Assembly (NCBI RefSeq): GCF_004564275.1 | Contig: NZ_SPDV01000004.1 | Location: forward strand, 1-64,000 | From: Sphingomonas parva (ex Maeng et al. 2020) | GTDB taxonomy: Bacteria; Pseudomonadota; Alphaproteobacteria; Sphingomonadales; Sphingomonadaceae | Length of the DNA stretch: 64,000 bases | Direction of reading: 5' to 3' | Shown here: one piece after another, positions 26,402 to 35,781 of the stretch | How positions within the stretch are numbered: position 1 is the first letter of the stretch | How the letters are laid out: the number at the start of each line of letters is the position of its first letter | Made by a program: the position numbers and the translations under genes | The notes under the pieces: model-generated | Database searches by the model: none | The model's input: the letters and a program-made list of their open reading frames with translations, nothing else | Told to the model about the DNA's origin: nothing

Positions 26402-27710
26402 TGCTGAAACGCCTCCCCTCGGGCTGGCGATAGACGTCGAAGACGGAGGCGATGGCGCGGGCGTAGGGCCTGCCCGCCTCGGCGATGCGGAGCATCGGCC
26501 CGTCCCAGGCGAGCAGGCCGAGCGCCTCGAACGGTGCCAGGCGCTCGGTAAGGTCCGCGTCGCGATGGCCGCCGGCATGAGCCTCGCCATGGCAGAGCAG
26601 GCTTTCGACGATCTTGCCCCGGCGGTGATCGTCGCAGGTGCGCACGATGCCCCTGGACGCAGTCAGTCTGCCGGACGTCGCCAGCATGCGATAGCGGCCG
26701 CTGTTCTTCTCGTTCTGCACGATCAGGCCCGGGAACTGGCTGATCGCGGTCGCACCAAGGCCGATCAGCACCTGCGAGCCGTCGTCCGTGAAGCCCTGGA
26801 AATTGCGGTGGAGGCGCTTCTCGCGCGCCGCGACGGCGATCGCATCGCCAGGCCGCGCGAAATGGTCGAAGCCGATCGGATCGTAGCCGGCACGGGTCAG
26901 GAACCGATGGCCGAACTCGGCCTGGCCGAAGCGGGCTGCGACGTCGGGCAGCAACGCGGCATCGATCCGGCGCTGGCGCGGGATCATGTGGGGCACGTGC
27001 GCGTAGCCGAACAGCGCGATCCGCTCCGGCGCCATCTCGGCGGTCGCATCTAGTGTCGCTTCGAGCTCGCCGAGCCCTTGCCCCGGCAGCCCGTACATCA
27101 GGTCGAAGTTGATCGAGGCGACGTCGGCGTTGCGCAGCGCGGCGACGGTGCGGCGGATCAGCACCTCGTCCTGGATGCGGCCGATCGCCGCCTGCACCTG
27201 CGGATCGAGCGTCTGGACGCCGAGGCTGGCGCGCTCCACGCGCGCTTCGGCGATTGCCTCGTACCAGGGCTCCTCCAGCGTGCGCGGATCGAGCTCGATC
27301 GAGATCGAAGCCGCCTCGGCGCCGAAGGCGCTCCGGACATGGGCGAGCAGCGTGCCGAACTGCGCCGGGCTCAGCGCATTGGGGCTTCCCCCGCCGAACG
27401 CGATGCGCCGCGCACGGCCGCGGCCGCCGAGCGCCGCCGCGACCAGATCGATCTCGGCATGAAGGGCGTCGAGATAGGCGCCAACCCGCTGGGTGCGGGT
27501 GGCGGCACCGGTGTTGCACCCGCAATACCAGCAGATCTCGTGGCAATAAGGGATGTGGAGGTAGAGCGAGACGCCGGCATCGTCAGCCACCGCCGCCAGG
27601 GCCGCAGCCATGGCCTCGGCGCCGACGTCGCCGAACTCGGCTGCGGTCGGGTAGGACGTGTAACGCGGCACCGGCCGGGCGAGCAGCTCGGGATGAAAGG
27701 TCCAGCTCAC
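26391..27710 (-). CDS. hemN: Oxygen-independent coproporphyrinogen III oxidase
   Basis: A 439-aa radical SAM enzyme that decarboxylates coproporphyrinogen III to protoporphyrinogen IX without oxygen. The 4Fe-4S motif is CHEICWYCGC with Cys56, Cys60, Cys63 and the additional Cys65 that marks true HemN rather than HemW. GGGSPNALSP, SLGVQTLDP and DLMYGLPGQ are standard radical-SAM elements. It follows ccoS with a 4-nt overlap and belongs to the micro-oxic block, consistent with heme supply for the cbb3 oxidase when oxygen-dependent HemF cannot work. Confidence 0.96.
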   Translation of the reverse strand: MSWTFHPELLARPVPRYTSYPTAAEFGDVGAEAMAAALAAVADDAGVSLYLHIPYCHEICWYCGCNTGAATRTQRVGAYLDALHAEIDLVAAALGGRGRARRIAFGGGSPNALSPAQFGTLLAHVRSAFGAEAASISIELDPRTLEEPWYEAIAEARVERASLGVQTLDPQVQAAIGRIQDEVLIRRTVAALRNADVASINFDLMYGLPGQGLGELEATLDATAEMAPERIALFGYAHVPHMIPRQRRIDAALLPDVAARFGQAEFGHRFLTRAGYDPIGFDHFARPGDAIAVAAREKRLHRNFQGFTDDGSQVLIGLGATAISQFPGLIVQNEKNSGRYRMLATSGRLTASRGIVRTCDDHRRGKIVESLLCHGEAHAGGHRDADLTERLAPFEALGLLAWDGPMLRIAEAGRPYARAIASVFDVYRQPEGRRFSNAI

Positions 27711-27880
27711 GCGTGAGGCTCCTTGGAGACGGCGGCCGGCGCGTCGTCGTCGATCAGGATGCGCAATGCGGCGCCGTCCATGTCGTCATACTGGCCGGAC
27801 TTCATCGACCAGAAGAAGGCGGCGAGCCCGACGAGGCCGCAGAACAGGGCTATCGGGATGAGGAGGACGAGCCCGGTCAT
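27707..27880 (-). CDS. ccoS: cbb3-type cytochrome oxidase assembly protein CcoS
   Basis: A 57-aa single-span membrane protein: helix GLVLLIPIALFCGLVGLAAFFW, then the family motif MKSGQYDDMDG, then an acidic segment ending ILIDDD. CcoS is needed for cofactor insertion into cbb3 oxidase. It overlaps ccoI by 4 nt (ATGA) upstream and hemN by 4 nt downstream. Confidence 0.95.
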   Translation of the reverse strand: MTGLVLLIPIALFCGLVGLAAFFWSMKSGQYDDMDGAALRILIDDDAPAAVSKEPHA

Positions 27881-30003
27881 CGCGCCGCGCTCCTCAGCCG
27901 GAGGGCGTTGGCGACGACGATCACGGAGGAGCCGGACATCGCCAGCGCCGCGACGAGGGGCGTGACCAGACCGGCGAGTGCCAGCGGGACGGCGGCGGTG
28001 TTGTAGAGAATTGCGATCGCGAAGTTCTGGCGAACGATCGCCATGGTCCGGCGGGCGGCGCGTATCGCCGCCGCAACCGGGGCGAGGCTGTCTCCGAGGA
28101 ACACGGCGTCGGCGGCATTCTGGCCGACGTCGCTGGCCGAGGCGGGCGCGAGCGAGACGTGGCCGGCGGCGAGCGCGGGGCCGTCGTTGAGCCCGTCGCC
28201 GACCATCAGCACCTTGTGTCCGGCGCGACCGAGCCGCTCGATCGCGTCGAGCTTGTCCTGCGGCGTCATCGCCGTCTGGGCGGTGAGGTGAAGCGCACGC
28301 GCGACGGGCGCGACCGCTTCGGCACGGTCGCCCGAGACGATCGAGGCCGGGAGCCCGAGGCGCTCCATCTCCGCGACGGTCATTGCGGCGTCGGGACGCA
28401 TCGAGTCGCGGAACCGAAGAACAACGGGCGCCGCGCCGGCGAAGACGAAGGCGACGGCCAGCGCCTCGCCCGCGACGCCGGTCGCGCGGCAGAGCAGGAC
28501 GGGCGCGCCGTTCCAAAGGCCGCGCATGCCGAAGCCCGGCTCCTCGACGACGTCGGTGACGTCGGCGGGCGCGACGCCCTCTGCCTCGAGCGCCTTGCGC
28601 AGCGCCTGGCTGAGCGGATGGCGGCTGGCGCGTGCGAGCCCGAGTGCGATCGGGCGATGCTCCGGGGAAAGCGGCGCGAGGCTGTCGAGCTCCGGTCGGC
28701 CGAGGGTCAGCGTGCCGGTCTTGTCGAACAGCACGCGATCCGCCTCGGCCAGACGCTCGAGCGCCGAGCCGTCCTTGACCAGCACGCCGGCCCGCATCAG
28801 CGCCCCGGCGGCGACGATCTGGGCGGCGGGAACCGCGAGGCCGAGCGCGCAGGGGCAGGTGATGATCAGCACGGCGGCGGCGATCAGCAGCGCTTCGTGC
28901 CAGCCGGCCCCGGCGAGCATCCAGCCGACGAAAGAGGCGGCGGCGAGGGTGTGCACCGCCGGCGCGTAGAGGCGCGCGGCGCGATCGGCGATGCGGACGT
29001 AGAGCGAGCGCGGCTGGGCCGCCTGTTCCATCAACCGGGCCATGTCCACGATCGCCGTGTCGGCGCCGGCGGCGGTCACCCGGACGGTCAGCGGCGCATC
29101 GAGATTGAGCGTGCCGGCGAGCACCTGGTCCCCCTCCCCCGCCCTTATCGGCGAGCTCTCGCCGCTGATCAGCGAGCGATCGAGGCTGCTCGCGCCGGCG
29201 ATCACGATCCCGTCGGCGGCGAGCCGCTCGCCGGCGGCAACGAGCATCGTCATGCCCGGCGCCAGCGCTTCGGCTGCGACCCACTCACTGCTGCCGTCCT
29301 CGCGGGCCACCATCGCGCCCGACGCGGTCTGCTTGAGCAGAGCGGTGACGCCGTCGCGGGCGCGATCCCGCATCACGCTGTCCAGCACCCGGCCGACGAG
29401 CAGGAAGAAAAGCAGCATCACCGCGCCGTCGAAATAGGCGTGGGGGCCGCTGGTCAGCGTCTCGAACAGGCTCAAGGCGGTGACGAGCAGGACACCGATC
29501 GAGATCGGCACGTCCATGTTGGTACGCCCGCTGCGCAGCGCCGCCCAGGCCGAGCGGAAGAAGGGCCGGCCGGAATAAGCGACGGTAGGGATCGCGATCA
29601 GCGCGGACAAAGCGTGAAAGAGATCGCGCGTCGCACCGGCCGCGCCGGACCAGACCGCGACGGACAGCAGCATCACGTTCATCGACGCGAAGCCGGCGAC
29701 GGCCGTGGCCTTGAGCAGGCCGCGGCTCTCGGCCCGATCGGCGGTGACGCCGGCAGCGCGGATCGGCTGCGCCTCGAAGCCGACGGCGGCGATCGCGGCC
29801 TGGAGCTCGGGGAGCTGGAGTTCGGCGACATGATCGAGCGTCAGCTGACGAGCGGTGAAATTGACCCGGGCGAGCGCGATGCCGGGATTTGCCGCGAGAC
29901 CGTTCTCGAGCTTCGCGATGCAAGCGGCGCACCGCATCCCCGGCACGGCGAACAGGCTGCGCGCGAGCGGCGCCGCGGCGTCGAAAGCGACGGCGGCGCT
30001 CAT
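27877..30003 (-). CDS. ccoI: Copper-transporting P-type ATPase CcoI (FixI)
   Basis: A 708-aa P1B-type ATPase that delivers copper for the CuB centre of cbb3 oxidase. An N-terminal metal-binding domain has GMRCAAC (Cys25, Cys28). Membrane helices follow, with the CPC ion motif in ITCPCALG, the phosphorylation site DKTGTLT, GDGLNDGPAL and the TGES-type loop (SLISGESSPI). The start is fixed by a 4-nt ATGA overlap with ccoH; the frame is open further upstream but that part is non-genic. FixI-type members export slowly and serve oxidase assembly rather than copper resistance. Confidence 0.95.
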   Translation of the reverse strand: MSAAVAFDAAAPLARSLFAVPGMRCAACIAKLENGLAANPGIALARVNFTARQLTLDHVAELQLPELQAAIAAVGFEAQPIRAAGVTADRAESRGLLKATAVAGFASMNVMLLSVAVWSGAAGATRDLFHALSALIAIPTVAYSGRPFFRSAWAALRSGRTNMDVPISIGVLLVTALSLFETLTSGPHAYFDGAVMLLFFLLVGRVLDSVMRDRARDGVTALLKQTASGAMVAREDGSSEWVAAEALAPGMTMLVAAGERLAADGIVIAGASSLDRSLISGESSPIRAGEGDQVLAGTLNLDAPLTVRVTAAGADTAIVDMARLMEQAAQPRSLYVRIADRAARLYAPAVHTLAAASFVGWMLAGAGWHEALLIAAAVLIITCPCALGLAVPAAQIVAAGALMRAGVLVKDGSALERLAEADRVLFDKTGTLTLGRPELDSLAPLSPEHRPIALGLARASRHPLSQALRKALEAEGVAPADVTDVVEEPGFGMRGLWNGAPVLLCRATGVAGEALAVAFVFAGAAPVVLRFRDSMRPDAAMTVAEMERLGLPASIVSGDRAEAVAPVARALHLTAQTAMTPQDKLDAIERLGRAGHKVLMVGDGLNDGPALAAGHVSLAPASASDVGQNAADAVFLGDSLAPVAAAIRAARRTMAIVRQNFAIAILYNTAAVPLALAGLVTPLVAALAMSGSSVIVVANALRLRSAAR

Positions 30004-30461
30004 TGCACCGTCTCGATGAAGGCGGCGCGGTCGGCGCCGCGCACCACCTCGAGGTGGAGGTACCAGCGGCCGGCGGGAAGCGGGTAATCGCTTTCGTAGC
30101 GGCCCGGCCCCGCGGAGACGAAGCGCACCGCGACCTCGCCCTCGCGGCCCACCGGGTGGCGGGCGACCGCGCTCACCAGCGCGCCGGCGAGCGGCTTGCC
30201 GGCCACGCCCAGCGTGACCCCAACCCTGCGGTCGCTGCCGAGCGTGACCGCATGCTGCCAGCCCAGCGCCTTCTGCGCCCGCGCCTCGGCGAGCCAGCGG
30301 TTGAACTGCTGGCTGGCGACATAGGAATTCTCGACCACCTTGCCGCCGAAGGTGCGGGTGGCGAAGGTTGCCATCGTCAGATTGACCGCGATGATCACGC
30401 CGAAGAAGGCGATGAGGATCCCGGTCATGTGCCAGCCGGTGAAGCCGCGGGTCGGTGTCAT
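30000..30461 (-). CDS. ccoH: cbb3 oxidase assembly protein CcoH (FixH)
   Basis: A 153-aa protein with one N-terminal membrane helix (GILIAFFGVIIAVNLTMA) after the FTGWHM motif characteristic of FixH, and a periplasmic domain with NSYVASQQFNRWL and a beta-rich C-terminus. CcoH stabilises CcoP and the assembled oxidase. It sits between ccoG (9-bp gap) and ccoI (4-nt overlap). The Shine-Dalgarno GGGGGA overlaps the end of ccoG. Confidence 0.93.
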   Translation of the reverse strand: MTPTRGFTGWHMTGILIAFFGVIIAVNLTMATFATRTFGGKVVENSYVASQQFNRWLAEARAQKALGWQHAVTLGSDRRVGVTLGVAGKPLAGALVSAVARHPVGREGEVAVRFVSAGPGRYESDYPLPAGRWYLHLEVVRGADRAAFIETVQ

Positions 30462-30470
30462 GCAGTCCCC

Positions 30471-31922
30471 CTAGGGCCGCTCGAACACGGCCTTGGTGCT
30501 GTCGCTTCCGCCTTCGGGGTCGAGCGCCCGGGCGGTGAAAACGAATTCGTCGCGTTGTTCTTCGCCGGGCGGGACGATGACGAATATACGGAATTTCCCG
30601 AGGGCGTCGGGCGCCACGCGGACGGCGACGTGCTTCGCCGCCGTCTCCCGGCTGCCGCCCTCCAGCCACATGCGGCCGCCGGCGAGATCCTCGAGCCCGA
30701 TCTCGAAGGCACGCGGGCGGGCCTGCATGTTGCGGATCTTGACGGTGAAGGCATTGCGCACCTGGCCGTCGGAGAGCCGCACGTAGACGGGATTGCGCTG
30801 CTGCTGCGCGCTGATGTCCACGCGGGTGCGCTCGCCGAGCGCGAACAACATGGCGAAGCCGATTGCCGCCCAGGCGGTGAAGTAGATCAATGTGCGCGGG
30901 CGCAGGATCGTCTTGAGCAGAGGCCTGCGCGGCTCCCCCGCCTTCTCCGCCTCGCAATCCTCGAAGGTCGCATAGTCGATCAGCCCGCGCGGCCGCCCGA
31001 CCTGCGCCATGACCTTGTCGCAGGCGTCGATGCACAGGGCGCAGGTGATGCAGCCGACCTGCGGGCCGTTGCGGATGTCGATCCCGGTCGGGCAGACGGC
31101 GACGCACTGATTGCAATCTATGCAGTCGCCGAGCTTCAGGTCCGCCAGCGTGGCCTTCTTGGTGCCGCGGGCGCGCGGCTCGCCGCGCCAGTCCTTGTAG
31201 GTGACGATCAGCGATTTCTCGTCGAGCATCGCCGTCTGGATGCGCGGCCAGGGGCACATGTAGATGCAGACCTGCTCGCGCAGCAGCCCGCCCAGAGTGA
31301 AGGTGGTCGCGGTCAGCACCGCCACCGTTCCATAGGCAACGATCGCCGCGTCTCCGGCGAGGAAGTCCCGCGCCAGCGTCGGCGCATCGGCGAAGTAGAA
31401 GATCCAGGCGCCGCCTGTGGCGGCCGAGATGGCGAGGAAGCTCGCATATTTGGCGACGCGCTTCGCCAGCTTGGACGCGGTCCACGGCGCCTTCGCGAGC
31501 TTCATCTGGGCGTTGCGATCGCCCTCGATCCAGCGCTCGACGTGCTGGAAGAGATCGGTCCACACGGTTTGGGGACAAGCGTAGCCGCACCAGGCTCGGC
31601 CGACCGCCGAGGTGACCAGGAACAGGCCGATTCCGGCCATGATCAGCAGACCGGCGACATAATAGAATTCGTGCGGCCAGATCTCGATGCCGAACATGTA
31701 GAAGCGGCGGCCGGCGAGATCGATCAGCACCGCCTGATCCGGCGCATAGGCGCCGCGATCCCAGCGCAGCCAGGGCGTGACGTAATAGATGGTCAGCGTC
31801 ACCGCCATGATCAGCCATTTCAGGCGGCGGAATCTGCCGTCGACCGCCTTGGGATAGACGGGCTCGCGCCTGGCGTAGAGGCTCTTCGGCTTGACGCTGG
31901 TGAGATCGGACGGGCTGGCCAT
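30471..31922 (-). CDS. ccoG: cbb3 oxidase accessory ferredoxin protein CcoG (FixG)
   Basis: A 483-aa membrane protein with about five helices and two cytoplasmic 4Fe-4S clusters. The motifs are CIDCNQCVAVCPTG and CITCALCIDACDKV, plus the WCGYACPQTVWTDLF and CIYMCPWPRIQ elements typical of FixG. A C-terminal Ig-like domain follows the last helix. CcoG reduces copper during oxidase biogenesis. First of the ccoGHIS group, 41 bp after ccoP with a small hairpin in the gap. Confidence 0.95.
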   Translation of the reverse strand: MASPSDLTSVKPKSLYARREPVYPKAVDGRFRRLKWLIMAVTLTIYYVTPWLRWDRGAYAPDQAVLIDLAGRRFYMFGIEIWPHEFYYVAGLLIMAGIGLFLVTSAVGRAWCGYACPQTVWTDLFQHVERWIEGDRNAQMKLAKAPWTASKLAKRVAKYASFLAISAATGGAWIFYFADAPTLARDFLAGDAAIVAYGTVAVLTATTFTLGGLLREQVCIYMCPWPRIQTAMLDEKSLIVTYKDWRGEPRARGTKKATLADLKLGDCIDCNQCVAVCPTGIDIRNGPQVGCITCALCIDACDKVMAQVGRPRGLIDYATFEDCEAEKAGEPRRPLLKTILRPRTLIYFTAWAAIGFAMLFALGERTRVDISAQQQRNPVYVRLSDGQVRNAFTVKIRNMQARPRAFEIGLEDLAGGRMWLEGGSRETAAKHVAVRVAPDALGKFRIFVIVPPGEEQRDEFVFTARALDPEGGSDSTKAVFERP

Positions 31923-31936
31923 TGTGTGCTCCTAGA

Positions 31937-31958
31937 TCCTCCCCGCCTGCGGGGAGGA
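31937..31958 (-). other. Short hairpin between ccoP and ccoG
   Basis: Perfect 10-bp stem TCCTCCCCGC and GCGGGGAGGA with a 2-nt loop. It separates the structural ccoNOQP genes from the assembly ccoGHIS genes and may lower or stabilise transcript levels across the junction. It resembles other GC-rich hairpins at 56151-56170 and 58940-58962. Confidence 0.5.
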
Positions 31959-31963
31959 GACGC

Positions 31964-32872
31964 CTATCGGCTCGCCGTCTGGACCGGAGCGGCGCCCTCG
32001 CCGCCGCCCAAGGAGTGGACGTAGGCGGCGAGCATCTTGATCGTGACCGGATCGAGCCGGCCGCCCCATTTCGGCATGACGCCGTAGCGGCTGTTGGCGA
32101 TCGTCGCCTGGATCGTCTCGGAGTCGCCGCCGTAGAGCCAGATCGCGTCCTTGAGGTTCGGCGCGCCGACCGCGCGGTTCCCCTCGCCGCCGGCGCCGTG
32201 GCAGGAGGCGCAGTTCTGGGCGAACAGGGCGCCGCCGCGCTGCGACGCGGCGCCGGGCTTCTGCTGGCCCGAGATGGTGCGGACATGGGCGGCGAGATCG
32301 CCGATCTCCTCGGCCTTCAGCATCCCGTCGCGGCCGAACGCCGGCATCTGCGAGAAGCGGGTGGCGTCATGGTCCGGCTGCCGGGTGCCGTGGGTGATCG
32401 TATATTCGATCGCCTTCAGATCCCCGCCCCACAGCCAATCGTCGTCGTTGAGGTTAGGGTAGCCCTTGGAGCCGGCGGCGCCGGAGCCGTGGCAGGCGAC
32501 GCAATTGACCCGGAAGGCGGCGCGGCCGCCCTCCACCGCCGCCTGCATCAGCGCCGGATTGGCGGGCAGCTGCTCGACCGGCGTTGCGGCGAGCGCCTTG
32601 AGGAGAGGCGCCTTCTTCGCCTGCTCGGCGGCGAGCTCCTGCTCGAGCTGGGCGCGGCTCGACCAGCCGAGCGTGCCGCCGGTGGCGCGGTCGATCAGCG
32701 GCCAGGCCGGGAACAGCACCATGTAGACCACGCCCCAGGCGATGGTCGCGTAGAAGGCCCAGAGCCACCAGCGCGGCAGCGGCGTGTTCAGCTCCTCGAT
32801 ACCGTCCCACTCGTGACCCATGGTCTCGGTGCCGGTCGGCTGATCGATTCTCTTCTGCTTGTCGTCAGCCAT
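31964..32872 (-). CDS. ccoP: cbb3-type cytochrome c oxidase subunit CcoP (diheme cytochrome c)
   Basis: A 302-aa subunit that passes electrons from soluble or membrane cytochrome c to CcoO. An N-terminal membrane helix (WWLWAFYATIAWGVVYMVLFP) is followed by two cytochrome c domains with CVACH (Cys124, Cys127, His128) and CASCH (Cys221, Cys224, His225), each with distal Met ligands in PAFG and MPKWGG regions. Start at 32872 overlaps the end of ccoQ by 8 bp. Confidence 0.97.
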   Translation of the reverse strand: MADDKQKRIDQPTGTETMGHEWDGIEELNTPLPRWWLWAFYATIAWGVVYMVLFPAWPLIDRATGGTLGWSSRAQLEQELAAEQAKKAPLLKALAATPVEQLPANPALMQAAVEGGRAAFRVNCVACHGSGAAGSKGYPNLNDDDWLWGGDLKAIEYTITHGTRQPDHDATRFSQMPAFGRDGMLKAEEIGDLAAHVRTISGQQKPGAASQRGGALFAQNCASCHGAGGEGNRAVGAPNLKDAIWLYGGDSETIQATIANSRYGVMPKWGGRLDPVTIKMLAAYVHSLGGGEGAAPVQTASR

Positions 32873-33023
32873 GGTCGCTGTCCTCGAAGATCATGTTGGC
32901 GGCGTCGCGGTTGCGGCCGCGGTTGCGGGGCAGGAAGGCCCAGCCGGTGAAGGCGAGATAGACGAGGGCCATGGCGAGCAGGCCCCAGCTGTCGGCGAAG
33001 TGGCGGAAGGTCTCGTAGCTCAT
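32865..33023 (-). CDS. ccoQ: cbb3-type oxidase subunit CcoQ
   Basis: A 52-aa protein with one membrane helix ([19 protein letters not shown]) and a charged C-terminal tail ([18 protein letters not shown]), the usual form of CcoQ, which stabilises the complex. It starts with a 4-nt overlap with ccoO and overlaps ccoP by 8 bp. Confidence 0.9.
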   Translation of the reverse strand: MSYETFRHFADSWGLLAMALVYLAFTGWAFLPRNRGRNRDAANMIFEDSDHG

Positions 33024-33754
33024 CGCGCCTTCTCCTGCGGGGCGGCGGCTTCGAAATCGACCAGGGTGCCGAGCATCTGGAGATAGGCGACGAGGGCATC
33101 CATCTCGGTCAGCCGCGACGGATCGCCGTCGAAATCGCGGACCTGCGCCTTCGGGTAGCGCTTCACGAGCGCCGCGGTGTCCGCATCCGCATTGGCCTGG
33201 TTCTTCAGGTCGTCGTTCGCAGCCGCGATCGCCGCCTTGTCGTAGGGCACGCCGACGCGGGCCATGGCGGTGAGGTGTGCCGCCATGTCGCCCGCCTTGA
33301 GCTCGCGATCGGCCAGGAAGGCATAGCCCGGCATGATCGATTCCGGCACGACCGAACGCGGATCCTTCATGTGCTGGACGTGCCATTCGTCCGAATAGCG
33401 GCCGCCGACGCGGGCGAGGTCGGGACCGGTGCGCTTCGAGCCCCATTGGAACGGGTGATCGTACATGCTCTCGGCGGCGAGGCTGTAGTGGCCGTAGCGC
33501 TCCGTCTCGTCGCGGAACGGCCGGATCATCTGGCTGTGGCAGCCGGAGCAGCCCTCGCGGATGTAGATGTTGCGGCCGGCGAGCTCGAGCGGGGTGTAGG
33601 GGCGCACGCCCTCCACCTTCTCGACGGTGGAGTCGATCCAGAAGAGCGGCGCGATCTCGACGATGCCGCCGATCGTGACGACGAGGAAGGCGAGCACGCC
33701 GAGGAGGGTGACGTTCCGCTCCAGCCGGCCATGGTCGAAGAACTTGGTAGCCAT
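33020..33754 (-). CDS. ccoO: cbb3-type oxidase subunit CcoO (monoheme cytochrome c)
   Basis: A 244-aa membrane-anchored cytochrome c. One N-terminal helix ([21 protein letters not shown]) is followed by the heme site CSGCH (Cys69, Cys72, His73) and conserved [16 protein letters not shown] and [17 protein letters not shown] segments. A distal Met is available in IMPGYAFL. It is 18 bp after ccoN and overlaps ccoQ by 4 nt. Confidence 0.97.
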   Translation of the reverse strand: MATKFFDHGRLERNVTLLGVLAFLVVTIGGIVEIAPLFWIDSTVEKVEGVRPYTPLELAGRNIYIREGCSGCHSQMIRPFRDETERYGHYSLAAESMYDHPFQWGSKRTGPDLARVGGRYSDEWHVQHMKDPRSVVPESIMPGYAFLADRELKAGDMAAHLTAMARVGVPYDKAAIAAANDDLKNQANADADTAALVKRYPKAQVRDFDGDPSRLTEMDALVAYLQMLGTLVDFEAAAPQEKAR

Positions 33755-33772
33755 GTCTTTTCGTCCTTTGGC

Positions 33773-35491
33773 TTATTCGGCGGCGACGAGCGGCGCGTCG
33801 GGCTGGTTGGCGGGAATGCGCGGCGCGCGCTGCCGGCCGGTTGGGCCGGCCGAGGGCAACGGCCGGTCCCTGGCGGGGTCGAAGGCGGCGTCGCTGAGCG
33901 GCGCTTCCTCGCGCAGCCGGCCCTTCACGGTCATCCAGCAGTTGAAGACCATGATCAGGAAGCCGGAGAGGTAGAGCAGGCCCCCGACCGAGCGGATGAC
34001 GTACATCGGGAACATCGCGGCGACGACTTCGGAGAAAGCGTAGACGAGGTAGCCGTCAGCGCCATACTCGCGCCACATCAGGCCCTGCATGATGCCGGCC
34101 ACCCACATCGCGGCGGCGTAGAGAACGATGCCGACGGTCGCGAGCCAGAAGTGCCAGTTGATCATGCGCAGCGAGTAGAGGCGGGTGCGGCCCCACAGGC
34201 GCGGCACCAGGTAATAGACGCAGGCGAAGGTGATCATGCCGTTCCAGCCGAGAGCGCCGGCGTGGACGTGGCCGATCGTCCATTCGGTGTAGTGGGACAG
34301 GCTGTTGACCGTCCGGATCGACATCATCGGACCTTCGAAGGTCGCCATGCCGTAGAAGGCGAGCGCGATCACCATCATGCGGATGATCGGATCGGTGCGG
34401 ATCTTGTCCCACGCCCCGTTGAGGGTCATCAGGCCGTTGATCATGCCGCCCCAGCTCGGCATCCACAGCATGATCGAGAAAACCATGCCGAGCGTCTGCG
34501 CCCAGTCGGGCAGCGCCGTGTAGTGGAGGTGGTGCGGGCCCGCCCAGATGTAGAGAAAGATCAGCGACCAGAAGTGGATGATCGACAGCCGGTAGGAATA
34601 GACCGGCCGCTCCGCCTGCTTGGGGACGAAGTAATACATCATCGCCAGAAAGCCGGCGGTGAGGAAGAAGCCGACGGCGTTGTGGCCGTACCACCATTGG
34701 GTGAGCGCATCCTGGACGCCGGCGAAGGCGGAATAGGATTTGGAACCGACCAGGCTGACCGGGATCGTCAGGTTGTTGACGATGTGGAGCATCGCCACGG
34801 TGACGATGAAGCCGAGATAGAACCAGTTGGCGACATAGATATGGGGCTCGCGGCGGCGCGCCACGGTGCCGACGAAGACGGCGAGATAGGCAACCCAGAC
34901 GGCGGTCAGCCACAGGTCCACATACCATTCGGGTTCGGCATATTCCTTCGACTCGGTGATGCCGAGCACGTAGCCGGTCGCCGCGAGGACGATGAACAGC
35001 TGGTAGCCCCAGAACACGAAGCGGGCGAGGCCCGGGAAGGCGAGCCGGGCACGGCAGGTGCGCTGCACCACGTAGAAGCTGGTCGCGATCAGCGCGTTGC
35101 CGCCGAAGGCGAAGATCACCGCCGAGGTGTGCAGCGGCCGCAACCGGCCAAAGCTGGTATATTCGAAGCCGAGGTTCAGCGCGGGGAAGGCGAGCTGGAG
35201 CGCGATGAACAGGCCGGCGGCAAAGCCGGCGACGCCCCAGAACAGGGTGGCGATCACACCCCAGCGGATCGGCTCGTCGTCATAGACGCTCTGGTCGGGG
35301 CGCGGCGCGACGATACCCGCCGCCGCATTCCCCGCGTTGCGCAGCGACCAGACCATCGCCGCCATCGCCGCGACCGCGACGATCGCGAGGTGCACCGAAA
35401 AGCCGAAATCGGCCGAGGCGCCGACCAGCAAGGTCGCGACCACGGCCAGGAGCAGCCAGCCGCCGCTCTTCATCACCATCGTTTCCATCAT
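33773..35491 (-). CDS. ccoN: cbb3-type cytochrome oxidase catalytic subunit CcoN
   Basis: A 572-aa heme-copper oxidase subunit with the low-spin heme b and the binuclear heme b3-CuB centre. Heme and CuB His ligands are in [37 protein letters not shown] and the [11 protein letters not shown] block. About twelve helices follow an extra N-terminal one. It oxidises cytochrome c with high oxygen affinity. First gene of the ccoNOQP operon; the promoter should lie in 35492-35781, where two TAGGG-N4-TCCC motifs occur, but no FNR/FixK box TTGAT-N4-ATCAA was found. Confidence 0.98.
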   Translation of the reverse strand: MMETMVMKSGGWLLLAVVATLLVGASADFGFSVHLAIVAVAAMAAMVWSLRNAGNAAAGIVAPRPDQSVYDDEPIRWGVIATLFWGVAGFAAGLFIALQLAFPALNLGFEYTSFGRLRPLHTSAVIFAFGGNALIATSFYVVQRTCRARLAFPGLARFVFWGYQLFIVLAATGYVLGITESKEYAEPEWYVDLWLTAVWVAYLAVFVGTVARRREPHIYVANWFYLGFIVTVAMLHIVNNLTIPVSLVGSKSYSAFAGVQDALTQWWYGHNAVGFFLTAGFLAMMYYFVPKQAERPVYSYRLSIIHFWSLIFLYIWAGPHHLHYTALPDWAQTLGMVFSIMLWMPSWGGMINGLMTLNGAWDKIRTDPIIRMMVIALAFYGMATFEGPMMSIRTVNSLSHYTEWTIGHVHAGALGWNGMITFACVYYLVPRLWGRTRLYSLRMINWHFWLATVGIVLYAAAMWVAGIMQGLMWREYGADGYLVYAFSEVVAAMFPMYVIRSVGGLLYLSGFLIMVFNCWMTVKGRLREEAPLSDAAFDPARDRPLPSAGPTGRQRAPRIPANQPDAPLVAAE

Positions 35492-35582
35492 CTTCCCCGA
35501 CCGGACCTGCCGGCTTCAAGCACCGCAGGTACCCCCCGGCGGCCGCGAATCGGGTAGCCGCGGACGCTATGCTTTTGACTAC

Positions 35583-35596
35583 GGGATGTCCCCTAG
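35583..35596 (-). promoter_or_regulatory. Candidate regulatory motif upstream of ccoN, proximal
   Basis: On the minus strand CTAGGGGACATCCC lies 91 bp before the ccoN start. It matches the site before aox (20609-20622) at 12 of 14 positions, including the TAGGG and TCCC blocks. The role is inferred from sharing between two oxidase promoters. Confidence 0.35.
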
Positions 35597-35643
35597 ATGG
35601 CGCCCGAAGCGTCCCGGCGCTGCACGGGAGGCAATCGGCTTGC

Positions 35644-35657
35644 GGGAAATTCCCTAT
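35644..35657 (-). promoter_or_regulatory. Candidate regulatory motif upstream of ccoN, distal
   Basis: ATAGGGAATTTCCC on the minus strand contains an 11-bp palindrome (GGGAAATTCCC) and keeps the TAGGG-N4-TCCC pattern of the other two sites. It lies about 150 bp before ccoN. The rest of the 290-bp gap between ccoN and the DUF1275 gene holds nothing else recognised. Confidence 0.3.
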
Positions 35658-35781
35658 ATACGTCCGTGACTTAGGCGGGGTAACACAGACTCATCGGCGC
35701 GGCTTCGGGGGGAGTCGCGTGCCGCCGAACTGCGACCGGCGGTCTCCGGCCGGATGGTGGGCGTCCGGCCGGAGCTCGGTC

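Noticed and set aside
27877-32286. 1469-aa frame suggesting a fusion upstream of ccoI
   Set aside because: The first half is an Arg-rich off-frame reading through ccoG and ccoP; CcoI itself begins at 30003 with a 4-nt overlap after ccoH.
35492-35781. FNR/FixK box (TTGAT-N4-ATCAA) upstream of ccoN
   Set aside because: No match was found on either strand in the gap; only weak half-sites occur.
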